A stretch of 64,000 bases of DNA. Source: Typha latifolia. Lineage: Eukaryota > Streptophyta > Magnoliopsida > Poales > Typhaceae. The stretch covers positions 5,706,501-5,770,500 of the forward strand of contig CM034104.1 of the NCBI GenBank assembly GCA_019914945.1, written 5' to 3'. The first letter of the stretch is position 1, and each line of letters begins with the position of its first letter. The position numbers and the translations under genes were made by a program. The notes under the pieces were generated by a model. The model had not been told where the DNA came from, did not search any database, and saw only the letters and a list, made by a program, of their open reading frames with translations. Positions 12,446 through 23,176 of the stretch are shown here, one piece after another.

Positions 12446-12914
12446 TGATGCGATTCTGACTAGATCGGATCACCTCAAAAGACATTGGGCTCAATAGATT
12501 GAGTCTAGTTATCTTATTTGCTATTTAGTTTAGTTGGAGCCTTAGTAGGTTAGAATTTTATTTAATTGACACGATCTCGCCTAGCTTCTAATCTTTCTCT
12601 TTCGCCGACCCCCCTATTCCATAGGGCAGGCCTACTTCTCCCCCTTCGTCTTCTTATCTTAACTATTTCTATCTCTTATACAGTTTTTATTATAGTTATA
12701 GGCCAATCATAGCCTTCAACCATCTATCACATCTGCATCCGCAAACAATCACTACCATCATTGATTGCTGAGCTATCTCCATCAACTACTCGTCTTCCAC
12801 CCAATCATTACCTCCATCATATACCTAGGAATTTGTGCCTCCACCCACGAATCTCAAATCCTGTGCCGATCTGGATCTCAACCGCTACGAATCGAATCAA
12901 ACTAGTTCGTAATA
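12446..12914 (+). repeat. Gypsy-1 3' LTR
   Basis: 469 bp, begins TGATGCGATTCTGACTAG and ends with 'ttcgtaata' before the GAATT duplication. It has an internal deletion relative to the 5' LTR. Confidence 0.85.
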
Positions 12915-13604
12915 GAATTAGACCTTATTTGATAATAAGTTTGAAAGGTAGTCCATTTCGATTTTTAAAAAAATAAAAAAATGTCTACTTTGGTCAAAAT
13001 CTATAAGATGTCGACATGCTCGTGACCCAATCCAAATCCAAGAGAGCCTCTTCTCTTCCCTATTCCTGTCACTCTGCTATTGGCCGCCGCCTCCAAACCC
13101 ACTAGCCATATACAAACGCATATCCAAACCAACACTCAAATTAGAAGTGCTACCCCACAGAAGAGTAAACCATCAAAAACTCCCTACATAGATGATACTC
13201 CTCCACACCATGCAAATCCTAACACTACCAAACTTCTCTCACCATAAGAAAACTCTAGGCTATTCCTATAGGCAAATACCAAAAGCCCCTGCACCTCCCC
13301 TTCAAACGAAAGAATACAAATAGTTCCACCAAGGACAGCTCCCTCCACCAACTCCCCTAACAAAAGGAAGGTTTCCTCTCTCCTTCATTCTCCTCCTAAA
13401 TGGCCATTCAAACTCAACTCTCCTCAGCAAGATGGAGCTTCCTACTCCTCCCATGCAAGCAAAGCGGCACAAATTGAGGTGCCACGAAAATCCTCAAGAA
13501 AATCCTCTCCTAGAATTGTCAAGGCTATGAAGGGCAGTTGATAATCCAAAATCTCACAAGCATCTTTTAGACAACAAGGCTAGTGTTGCCTTCCTCTCTA
13601 AAAC

Positions 13605-13925
13605 AAAATGCATAAGGGCCTCTCGCTGTTGTGGGATGACAAGATCAAGATTGATATTTTGGAAATGAGCTCAAGCTTCATCTTCGCTATCATCAAAGGG
13701 CATGTCTCTAATGAGGACTCGCTGTTCAAGGGGGGCTACGGAGATCCCAACCACTTGGATAACTCCTCTCACATTTGCCATCTTAATGGATCTCGAGTTT
13801 GTAGGGCCTGCTTTCACTAGGTCCAAAAGGAGAATGCCTTGTCAACTTATAACCCACTTCTTCTTGACTTTGCTCCTACTAAAAGCACGAGGCATAGATT
13901 TAGACTAGAGAACTGGTGGTCCACC
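13605..13925 (+). pseudogene. LINE endonuclease (ORF2 N-terminus) relic
   Basis: The frame starting near 13608 gives 'GLSLLWDDKIKIDILEMSSS', the typical 'GGLALLWKD' block of plant LINE endonucleases, followed by a degraded 'FTGFYGDP' block ('GGYGDPNHLD') and, in another frame, 'RLENWWSTISSYT'. The catalytic set is not complete and frames shift at least twice. Confidence 0.6.
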
Positions 13926-14345
13926 ATTAGCTCTTATACCGCTTAGCGCAAAGAAGCTTGGACGTCCACCTTCAAGCCTTATAGAGCCTTCAACAGCAAC
14001 CTGACTTTAAATTTAAGATGAAAATGGTAAGAAATTAGAGGAGAGAGTTTGATCTCTAATTGATCTGTTTAAAAAGAACTTTTCACTATAATAGCTCTAG
14101 TATGTCCGGAGTCTATTATAATCAGACTACGTAAGTTAGATTTATCTTATTATTTTAAATTTTAAATAAATCAGATAATTTGCATGTGGATTCAATCCGC
14201 TAAGATTTTTACTCCTATAAATAAGAGTGGATGTGCATTCATAATTATCATTGAAGGAATCCGAATTTAGTCAAATTATTTTTTTCGTCTTTATCTTTTC
14301 ACATAGCCATTAGATTGTCTTTATCTTTATAAGAATAGATCATAA

Positions 14346-15691
14346 TAAAAAACCCCTAGACACAAGTATGTATCTAAATACTAGGCAATGATATCACTCG
14401 TTCGCTTAAGTAAAAGTTCGTAGAAATATTAGGAACGAAAGCATAGATGAACGCCAAGATTTTAACGTGAAAAAACCCAAACGGGAAAAAAACCACGGAT
14501 CCAAACTCGGATCAAAACCAATCACTAGAATAGTAACAATTACAAAACTGACTCACAAAACAACCTGTCGATCCAAACGACTTTGTTCTTCTCATTCTTG
14601 CTCGCTAGAACCCACGATTCACTGCTTCACGTGATTGAAGTCCAACCTCAGTAACCCTCGAGATTGATCTTTCGTCTAGATAGCCCTTAAGACGAAAGAT
14701 TAACTTTTATAGATGAGTGGAACCTTATTAATTGAAGAACCGATGTAGCCTCAAGAAGTCTCCTTCAATAATGCTTCTTCAACCTCCCTAGAGATAGGGC
14801 ATCACAATCTTTATATATGATCTCCAAGATAGAGCCAAATCCAAGTCTTATCTGTACTCACGAAAGTCCAATTTTATCAAACTTCATTGGTGCGTTCGAA
14901 CGCGGCCCGGGTGCGTTCGAACGACATGACTTGATCTAAAGTGCGTTCGACTGGGCCCGAGTGCGTTCGAATGCGACAACTTGAATTCTTCAGGTTGCAT
15001 TCGAACGCATTTGTGAACGCAGCTCTCGGTCTGTATGAACACAGTACTCACGTTCGAACGCGTTTGTGAACGCGGCTCTCTGTCTGTGTGAAGGCAGTAT
15101 CCGCGTTCGAACGCATTTCTGAACGCGGCTCTTTGTTTGTGTGAGCGCAGATTCCGCGTTCGAACGCGTTTGTGAACGCGGCTCTCTGTCTGTGTGAATG
15201 CAGTACCCGCGTTCGAACGCGTTTGTGAACGCGGTGTGAACTCAACGGTTTTTCTCCAATAATCTTGCAATTCTTCAAACCAGAGATATTCTAGACTTGT
15301 GTAAAGCTCATATACATGAAAAAATACACTTAGAATATTTTGTACACAATTGCCAACAAATAAAAACCTAACAATCTCCCCCTTTGGCAATTTGTGACAA
15401 AATACCTAGGTTACAAGATATTACAAAGACTTCAAATTGAGCAATCAACAAGACTAGAATATTTTGCACATCAATCCCTAGAAATAAATATATACCAATC
15501 CAAGATCAAGTGAAAATAACTTGAAATAAATAAACAATCCAAACATAAGTTATCAATGGAGCATAAGCTCAAAAGTACTTAAACAGACAAAGTTCACAAT
15601 TCCTCTAAGCATGGTTATAAGCAAGATTAGAAAGACAGAAAGACTCTAATAAACTCCCCCTATTACCATGCTCCCCCTACACACCTAGACA
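14346..15691 (-). repeat. Copia 3' LTR (1346 bp)
   Basis: Pairs with 23177-24575. It ends 'cctagaca' on the right and begins 'taaaaaacccc' on the left, where the expected TG of the 5' LTR copy has become TA. In the first ~215 bp I count about 13 differences from the other LTR (about 6%). It carries five units of the 53 bp array. Confidence 0.9.
14892..15240. repeat. GTTCGAACGC array in Copia 3' LTR, five 53 bp units plus flanking palindromes
   Basis: The left part (14892-14990) has four looser palindromes separated by GC-rich spacers. The right part (about 15000-15235) has five tandem units of 53 bp. Each unit carries one TTCGAACGCGTTTGTGAACG core and a further 'gtgaacgcag' half-site, with a CTCTCTGTCTGTG spacer. 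The exact palindrome GCGTTCGAACGC occurs at 14892-14903 and 15103-15114, among others. Confidence 0.85.
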
Positions 15692-15698
15692 CCTAGAC

Positions 15699-15713
15699 AC
15701 TCTCCCCCTTTTT
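15699..15713 (-). promoter_or_regulatory. Copia polypurine tract
   Basis: On the minus strand the sequence before the 3' LTR reads TTGTGTCAAAAAGGGGGAGA, the usual Sirevirus/Tnt1-type polypurine tract that primes plus-strand DNA. A related AAAGGGGGAGA also occurs inside the LTR (near 15380 and 24260). Confidence 0.75.
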
Positions 15714-15765
15714 GACACAAATGCCAAAGACTAGGAACTCGGAGGAAACTGATGCTGAAGAATTG

Positions 15766-16779
15766 TCAACACAGAGTCAAGTACAGTCCCCTGATGAGTT
15801 TGCTCAGCTCGTAAATCATGGATTGCCAAATGGAGATCCTGCACTTGAGTACTAAGCTGATCGAAACGGTCAGAGTACTATGGTAACTCCCCCTCAGAGT
15901 GAGATGTGTCACCGTCAGAGCTATCATCAGAGCTGTCGAGGTGCGAGGAGCGACCAGCGGCGAAAGAGGACGGCTTGAGAGGAGACGACTGGCCGTGAGC
16001 TTGACTCCGCTTAAGAGTAATCCGATCCAACGGTTTGTGCAAAGTAAGAGAAGGTTCTGAAGCATCCACACGCACCCCACTCTGAGTGCACAAATTTGTA
16101 ATAAAGATGCCAAACGGTAACCCCTCACGAGGTGTTTCTTTCTATGCAGCTGTGAGTATTGAATCATAGATCACCGCAGCCAAATCAACCGAGACTCCAG
16201 ATAACATTGCATGAAGAAGGAATGCACGATCCAGACTAATACTTGAATGTCGAGTCTTGGGGGTGACATTGTACAGACAAAATAGGTAAAGCATGCGAGC
16301 CACGGACGTCAGCTTCGCATGCGGCATCATGTTTCCCTTCCAACATTCCGCTTTGATTAGTACAGTGCCAGCATATTCATCGACATCTAGAAGTGGAGCA
16401 GACGTTGGATACTGGAACTCACCATCAAGAAGACGAAGCTTAGCGCGAATAACATCTGAGTCCAAGTATATAGACACCCCACGAACATTAGAACATATAC
16501 AGCAGTCTAAAACCATGGCATTACTAAAAAAATTCCCGAACAACTTCCACATAAGCAGTCTTGCTCATCCCACACACTGATAACCATCCTCGCTCAGTAA
16601 ATATTTGTTCTATCCCTAAAGAAGAAAAATCGGAAATGACCACGAGTCATTCACAGATAACAGGACGGGTGCCAAAATTATGTTTGTAACGCCCCGCAGC
16701 CATAGATGTTAAAAACTTGGGAGCCGAAGTAGGTGAGGAAGGCGGCCTAGGTTTCTTAGAAACTGCAGCTTTTCTAGGC
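15766..16779 (-). pseudogene. Env-like third ORF of the Copia element
   Basis: On the minus strand it opens at 16779 with 'MPRKAAVSKKPRPPSS' and reaches 'RPVICE' before a stop. Further on, 'GWLSVCGM' and 'VVREFFSNA', then 'LDRAFLLHAMLSGVSVDLAA', match the plant retrotransposon domain found after pol in Sireviruses and some Gypsy elements (putative plant transposon protein). A run of seven Ts near 16525 shifts the frame, there are stops near 16600-16660, and the frame shifts again near 16150. The role of this protein is not established in plants; 'env-like' reflects its position only. Confidence 0.6.
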
Positions 16780-17164
16780 ATTCTTGAGAAAAAAACAAGA
16801 TGCAAGATTCAATACATGCCCAAAGCAAACAAAATGATAGCAAGAAATAAAAAAAATCCAAGAAATCATGAAGGCTCTAAATGAAATCCATCATCCACTT
16901 GAAAACGCTAAGATATCACGTTCAATCACACAATAAACATCAAGATAGTAACTTTAACGTGATCAAAACTCGAAAACGCACGAAATCAATCAAGATCAAG
17001 AGACTTAATTGAATAAAAAATAGAAAAATTGATGGATGATCATACCTCGCAAAAGTGAAGAAAAAAACTAAGAAATTCGGCCAAAAGATGCTAGATCCGG
17101 AGGAGAACGACCCTTTAAAAGGGTTTGTAGTGAGAAATTTGATGAAAAATACCAAGATCTTGAA

Positions 17165-18368
17165 GATTTAAGAGGGAGAAAATAAAGAGTTTCTAGGGTT
17201 TGGAAGATGGAAGATGAAAACCCTTGGGTTCGGACGCAATATATAAAGAATCCTCAAGTGCGTTCGAACGCACCAGTCTGCGCGTTCGAACGCGCTAGTC
17301 ACCGCGTTCGAACTCAAAAATTTGCATTCGAACGCCCCTTTTTTTTAAATAAAAAATCTAAGAAAAAATTAAAAAATCTTTTTGGAGATGCACCTCTAAA
17401 CATTCAAAATAAATTCAAGACATAGAATATGACAATCGAATGAAATAATTCATACACAGATCAATCAAATCATCAAAAGCATATTATAATCAATTCTAAT
17501 GCATCATTCAAAATTAAATTAATCTTGATTGATCATAACAATATACATATGCAAGGTGAGCATAGATAACATAAAACATTCTTTTTAAATAAACTTTCCT
17601 ATTTAAATAATAATACAACACAGTAGTCAAACCGATTTAGTATTTAAATTTGCACTGTTTGACTTATTCTCCATAGCCAAATATGAATTTTTCCTGTAAT
17701 ATTTTTTATACATAAACCATATAGGTGCAATGATGGCTTTCACACATGAGTAGGTAGCCCTTTTCTTGTACTACATATCAAACAATGTGCAAGAAGATAT
17801 TCACAAACATCAAAGAATTTTATTTAATTTGCAAGCAATGTACTGAGTCAAACTGGACTCTAAACAAGATGGCTTTCACACAAACTCATTGCAGCCCTTT
17901 TCATTGATCTTTTATGAATACATTTGTGATAACTAAGTATGAGGTCAAACTGTGCAAATCAACGTCAATAGTGAGCTATTTAAAAAAAATTTCATGATGT
18001 CATGCTCACTCAAGAATATACACACGTTATGAGTGTATTAAATTTAGTTTAATTATCATAGAAGTCGAGAGAGTGAATAAATTAGAAATGATATAATATA
18101 CTGCAAGATGACAGAATTGACTATCATAACTCATAATCAAGAGAAAAATCATATTTATATGTCAAGAGTATATTATTGAATCTAGGAGTGCATCAAATTT
18201 TCTTTTATGACAAAAACTCTTGGCAAATCTGAAAGTAAAACCAAAGAAAAATTCAGAGTAAAGAAAACATAAAAAGAAACGAAAAGAAATAAAAAAAATA
18301 CGCAAACCAAACAAAAAAAATCAATCCAAAGCACAAATCCCTAAAGAAGTACGAAGATACTTAAATCT
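17165..18368. other. Noncoding spacer of the Copia element between pol and the env-like ORF
   Basis: No ORF is supported. 17255-17335 contains four more TTCGAAC palindromes (exact GCGTTCGAACGC at 17260-17271). 17744-17780 and 17870-17910 are direct repeats of 'gatggctttcacaca' ... 'agcccttttc', 126 bp apart, in a region with several GTCAAAC words. Confidence 0.6.
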
Positions 18369-21300
18369 CTATAAATCCAAAGGTTTTATAAATAGATCAC
18401 CCAACTGTTTCTCCGTCTCAACATGTCCTAATGCTATTGTTTTGTCTTCAACTAACTCGCGTATAAAATGATGTCGGATATCAATATGCTTTGTACGCGA
18501 GTGTTGAACAGGATTTTTCGAAATATTAATAGCACTCATGTTGTCACAATAAAGCACCATAGTATCTTGTTCAATGCCGTAATCTTTAACCATCTGTTTT
18601 ATCCATAGTAACTGAGAATAACAACTTCCCGCTGCAATGTACTTGGCCTCCGCAGTAGATAAAGATATCGAGTTTTGTTTCTTACTGTGCAAAGCAACCA
18701 TATTGTTTCCAATATAAAAACATCCATCTGAGGTACTTTTTCTATCATCACATGAACTGCCCAATCAGAATCCGTGTATCCAGATATGATAGCTCCCGAG
18801 TCATATGTAAACCAGATATCTAAGTCAACTGTGCCACTGACATATTTTATAATACGTTTCACAGCAAACAAATGTGTCTCCTTAGGTTCAGACTGAAACC
18901 TAGCACACACACCGACACTAAATGCAATGTCTGGTCTACTAGCAGTTAAGTATAAAAGACTACCAATTATGCTACTATACAGTGTCTGATCGACACTTTT
19001 TCCTGAAATATCCTTACCTAGTTTGGTAGTTGTACTCATAGGAGTTCTAGCATGTTTTGCATTTTCTAAACCGAATTTAGTCATAAGATCCTTAGCATAC
19101 TTGGTTTGAGCGATAAATATCTCTCTTTCCAACCAACTGAGTAATTTGAAGTCCCAAAAAGAACTTCAACTCACCCATCATGCTCATCTCAAAATAACTA
19201 TGCATAAGATCTGCAAACTCCTTAGCTAATGATCGACTCGTTGCCCCGAAGACAATGTCATCCACATATATTTGTGCCACAACTAAACTCTTGTTTGACC
19301 GTCTAATGAACAATGTCTTGTCCACTCTCCCTCGAGTGAACCCCACATCCATTAAAAATGTGGTCAACTTCTCATACCAAGCTCTTGGAGCTTGTTTTAG
19401 TCCGTAGAGGGCCTTTTTCAGTTTAAACACATGAGAAGGAAATTTTTGATCTTCGAACCCTTTCGGTTGTTCCACATAAACATCTTCATTCAGAGTACCA
19501 TTCAAGAAAGCACTTTTCACATCCATTTGAAATAATTTAAACTTTAAGTGACAAGCAATAGCAAGCAGTATACGAATAGATTCTAATCTAGCAACAGGAG
19601 CAAATGTCTCATCAAAATCTATACCCTCAACCTGAGTATATCCCTGTGCTACGAGTCTAGCTTTATTTCGAACTATATTGCCATGTTCATCACTTTTATT
19701 CTTGTAAATCCATTTTGTTCCAATGACGTTCACATTCTTAGGTCTAGGAACTAAATACCAAACATCATTCCTAGAAAATTACTCTAATTCCTCATGCATG
19801 ACATTAACCCGATTCTATCGTCTAACAATGCTTCCTTCATATTTTTAGGTTCAAAAGAAGATGTATAACAAGTAAATGATATCTCACTTTGGATTTGTCG
19901 TCTTGTCTTAATTGGTTCATTCACGTTTCCGATCACTTGTGACTGTGGATGATTTGATTTTACTTTGGCAAATGGTTCCGGTACGTTGCAGCCATCTTTG
20001 TTCATTTCAACTTTGTCCTCGTCCTGATTCTCAATTTTCAGATCAAGCTCCTTTCCTATTTCTTCATCATATGTATCTACAGAAACAAAAATAGGAGTAG
20101 CTTCAGTTAAATCAGTCGTGGATTCATCTATCATAACATTAGCAGATTCCATAACAGTAGAAGTATCAAGATTAAATATTCTATAGGCTCTACTATTATT
20201 CGAATACCCCAAGAAGATGCCTTCACTACTTCTAGTGTCAAATTTAGTCAAATATTCTCGATCACGCAAGATATAACATTTACTACCAAAAACTCGAAAA
20301 AATTGAACACTAGGTTTCTTACCTTTCCATATTTCATAAGCAGTCATTTTTGTACTTGGTCTTAGATAAACACGATTTATCACATGTACCGTTGTATTGA
20401 CCGCCTCCGCCCAAAACCTTTGAGTAACCTTTTTAGCGTGAAGCATAACCCTAGCCATTTCCTGCATAACTCGGTTCTTTCTTTCAACAATCCCGTTCTG
20501 TTGTGGAGTTATAGGAGCTGAAAACTCATGTTGAATACCAAGAGAATCGCAAAATATCGAAAAAATTTTATTTTCAAATTCTCTACCATGATCAGAACGA
20601 ATCCTAACTAGGGTTGTCGATTTTTCATTCTGCAATTTTAAGCATAGTGATTTAAAAACTTCAAAGGTTTCAGACTTCTCGCGTAGAAAGGCAACCTAGG
20701 TATATCTGGAGTAATCATCGACCATTAAGAATATATAGCGTTTACCTCCAAGACTTTCCATTTTTGTTGGACCCATCAAGTCCATGTGAACTAATTGAAG
20801 CACACGGTCGGTGGTAGCTGCATTTACCTTCTTGTGTGAGATCCGAATTTGTTTTCCAATTTGACACGAACCGCACACTCTTTTTGACATTTCTTTCATC
20901 TTAGGTATTCCTCTTACCACTTTTTGTTTGGATAGAGTAAATAATTCTTTGTAATTCACATGTCCAAGACATTGATGCCAAAAATCTGCAATGTCGAAAG
21001 AGGCACTATTACATTTCAGTTTTTGTGACGTTCCAACAACATAGTAATTATCAGATGTTCTAGATCCATAACATATAACATAACCACCATGATCTAGAAT
21101 AGTACAATCATTTTTGGAGAATTTTACCTCATAATCTTCATCACAAAATTGACTGATACTCAGAAGATTTGCTTTCAAGCCCTTAACATAAAGAACATTT
21201 TCAAGAATAGGAACCCCCGGAGAACTTACTTTTCCTTTACCTATTACCTTGGATGAATTACCATCTCCGAATGTCACAACTCCCCCTTCATGTTTTTCAA

Positions 21301-21400
21301 GATTAGAAAATAACGACTTGTCACCCAACATAACATTTCAAATCACTTTTCTTGACCCATATGACCTTTGTTTTTATCCCATAAATAAAAGCAATTCTAG
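18369..21400 (-). pseudogene. Copia pol: protease remnant, integrase, reverse transcriptase, RNase H
   Basis: Read right to left. 21331-20696 has the C-terminal protease region and the integrase zinc finger (WHQCLGH and CGSCQIGK). The catalytic DSG of the protease is not found: the 'WVKKSDLKC' block runs straight into 'GDKSLFSN'. The integrase core shows all three acidic positions (HMDLMGP, RSDHGREFEN, NGIVERKNR), but a TGG to TAG stop near 20696 splits it. Reverse transcriptase (19733-19092) has IYVDDIVFG. RNase H (19132-18369) has DSDWA and YCDNMSAI, with a frameshift near 18760. A deletion and frameshift near 19790 separate integrase from reverse transcriptase. An inactive polyprotein. Confidence 0.88.
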
Positions 21401-21404
21401 GTTT

Positions 21405-23127
21405 TTACAAAAATTTGTAATGAGGTCGAATATGCCCTAGAATGCCGCAATGATAGCATGTCGGAACAAACCCTTTTCTACTCACCTTTTGTCGATGAGT
21501 GTGACTAAAGTTTACCTTTGGTGCCGTTGACGATTCACCAGTTTGTAGATTCACCTTCAGTTTAGAAGCATTCATCCAGGATTGCTTTGTAAATGTGGTT
21601 GATGACTTCAGATATTCTTTCTTTTGTATACCTGCATAAACGAAGACAGTTTTATTATTATTTGAATTACTAGTGTATCCAACACCATACCTGTCTTTTC
21701 CAGAGATCTGAGCCTTTAGAATCTCGTCAAGTTTGTTCTTCCCTTTTAGAAATGTCACTTCCTTATTCAGTCGCTCTAGTTCAATTTCATCAGCCTTCAT
21801 TTTATTTTTTGCATTGTCAAATTGTTTAAAAAGGTCTTTGACACGTTCAAGTTCTAATTTGTACTTCTCCTCAAATTGAATTCTTTCTAGTTCGATTACC
21901 TTGAGTCGTTGAAGTAGTCTAAGACTACTTTTCTTGAGTTTAAACGACTCAAGGTACAGGTCATTATATGCCTTTTGAATTTCAGATTCATCTTCCTCAG
22001 TTGGTAGCATATCCTGATCATCTGTACTATCAGTATCAATAATAGGATCGATGTTAAGTAGAGAAGAGGCAAAAGCAACAATTTTTTCTTTGTCTTTTCC
22101 AGAATCATGATCAGATTCATCTGAGTCATCCCAAGTAACTTTCATAGCTTTACCATTCTTCTTAAGGTGATTAGGGCATTCTTGTACTATGTGTCCAAAA
22201 CCAGAACATTCAAAATATCAAACTTTATTCTCAAAATTCTTATTTTTCTGTTTGACACTGTTGTTGTTCACACCTATATTCGAACTCGCAGTATTCTTCT
22301 TTTTCACAAAGGCTTTGCTTTTCTCAAGTTTTTCAGCATTCATTCAACTTGTTCGGCTTCCAAAAGAATTTATTAAACTTTTTGACGAACATGGCCAACA
22401 TCTCAACATCTAAATCACCTTCATCATCAGACTCCTCTATAATTTCTTCAATTGTGGATAGAGCAATCCCTTTGGACTTCCTCGGTTTTGAAAGACTGGA
22501 CTCAAATGTTTGTAGATTTTCTATCAATTGTTCAACTTTCATAGAATTGATATCCTTACTTTCCTCAATAGCTGTAACTTTCGCTTGAAACCTCTCTGGA
22601 AGAGACCTAAGGATCTTACGGATAATTCTGTTTTCAGGAATTTTCTCTCCTAGGTTGAAACTAGAGTTGACTATATCACTCAGCTTTGCATAAAACTCAT
22701 TAAATATCTCATTCTCCTCCATACGTAGAGTTTCAAAACTAGTAGTCAACCTCTGAAGTTTAGAAAGTTTTACAGCCATAATTCCTTCGTAAGTAGTTTC
22801 TAAGATCATCCAAGCTTCTTTTGCTATCTCACAAGTAGAAATTCTTCTAAATTCTTCCGAGGAAACACAACTAAAAATTGCATTTATTGCCTTGCTATTC
22901 CATCCAACTTTTTCATAGTCTGACCTATCCCATGACTCTATCGGTTTATCAGCAAGTTTATCATCCACCATGTACATTGGTGGACTCCAACCGTTCACAA
23001 CGGCAAACCATACTCGTTCATCTATAGACTCCAAGTAAGCTCTCATCCTAGCTTTCCAATATCCATAATTTGATCCATCTAGGATAGGAGGTCTAATAGA
23101 TGATGGTCCATCTCTATGAAAATCCAT
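21405..23127 (-). pseudogene. Copia gag with two damaged zinc knuckles
   Basis: The start ATG is 23125-23127 (MDFHRDGPSS), about 35 bp past the primer site. The UBN2-type capsid domain follows (YWKARMRAYLESID; LRSLPERFQAKV). After 22333 the frame shifts. The first CCHC knuckle near 22205 has a TGA stop and Tyr where the first Cys is expected. The second at 21411-21455 (CYHCGILGHIRPHY) has Tyr instead of the last Cys. A charged, coiled-coil-like region (21700-21960) lies between them. Gag packages the element RNA in intact copies. Confidence 0.85.
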
Positions 23128-23162
23128 GCCTATCTGATCTCTCTCAAAGAGTGAGAGAACCC

Positions 23163-23174
23163 GCTCTGATACCA
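23163..23174 (-). promoter_or_regulatory. Copia primer binding site for initiator Met-tRNA
   Basis: On the minus strand TGGTATCAGAGC, two bases inside the 5' LTR end. This is the standard 12-base complement of plant initiator tRNA-Met and fixes the LTR boundary. Confidence 0.92.
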
Positions 23175-23176
23175 AT

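Larger units (their letters stand above)
11014..12914 (+). mobile_element. Internally deleted Ty3/Gypsy-type LTR element (Gypsy-1), target duplication GAATT
   Basis: GAATT at 11009-11013 and at 12915-12919 flanks two direct LTRs (11014-11599 and 12446-12914). A primer binding site, TGGTATCAAAGCC, starts at 11602, two bases after the 5' LTR, and resembles the initiator-Met tRNA site. A purine-rich tract lies just before the 3' LTR (12420-12445). The 846 bp interior begins with a short frame 'MATTRSKAAKQ' (11635) and ends with 'HLEDKV', as Gypsy polyproteins often do. Nearly all gag and pol is missing, so it is a deletion derivative or a non-autonomous member. The 3' LTR lacks ~115 bp present in the 5' LTR. 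Confidence 0.85.
9530..14030 (+). mobile_element. Dead plant LINE, ORF1 then endonuclease, split by a Gypsy insertion
   Basis: ORF1-like sequence (9591-10530) and the start of ORF2 (13605-13925) have the order and spacing of a plant L1-type LINE once the MITE at 10776-10998 and the Gypsy element at 11014-12914 are removed. The 13080-13500 piece reads as a proline- and serine-rich ORF1 tail. No reverse transcriptase follows: homology stops near 14030 before the next Gypsy element. Many stops and frameshifts mark it as old. Confidence 0.7.

Noticed and set aside
14884..15390. 168-residue open frame (-) with repeated Ser-His-Arg and Asn-Ala-Phe-Glu-Arg units
   Set aside because: It lies in the tandem array of the Copia 3' LTR. 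The 53 bp unit is not a multiple of three, and the open frame is a by-product of a repeat lacking stops. The same happens at 23718-24289.
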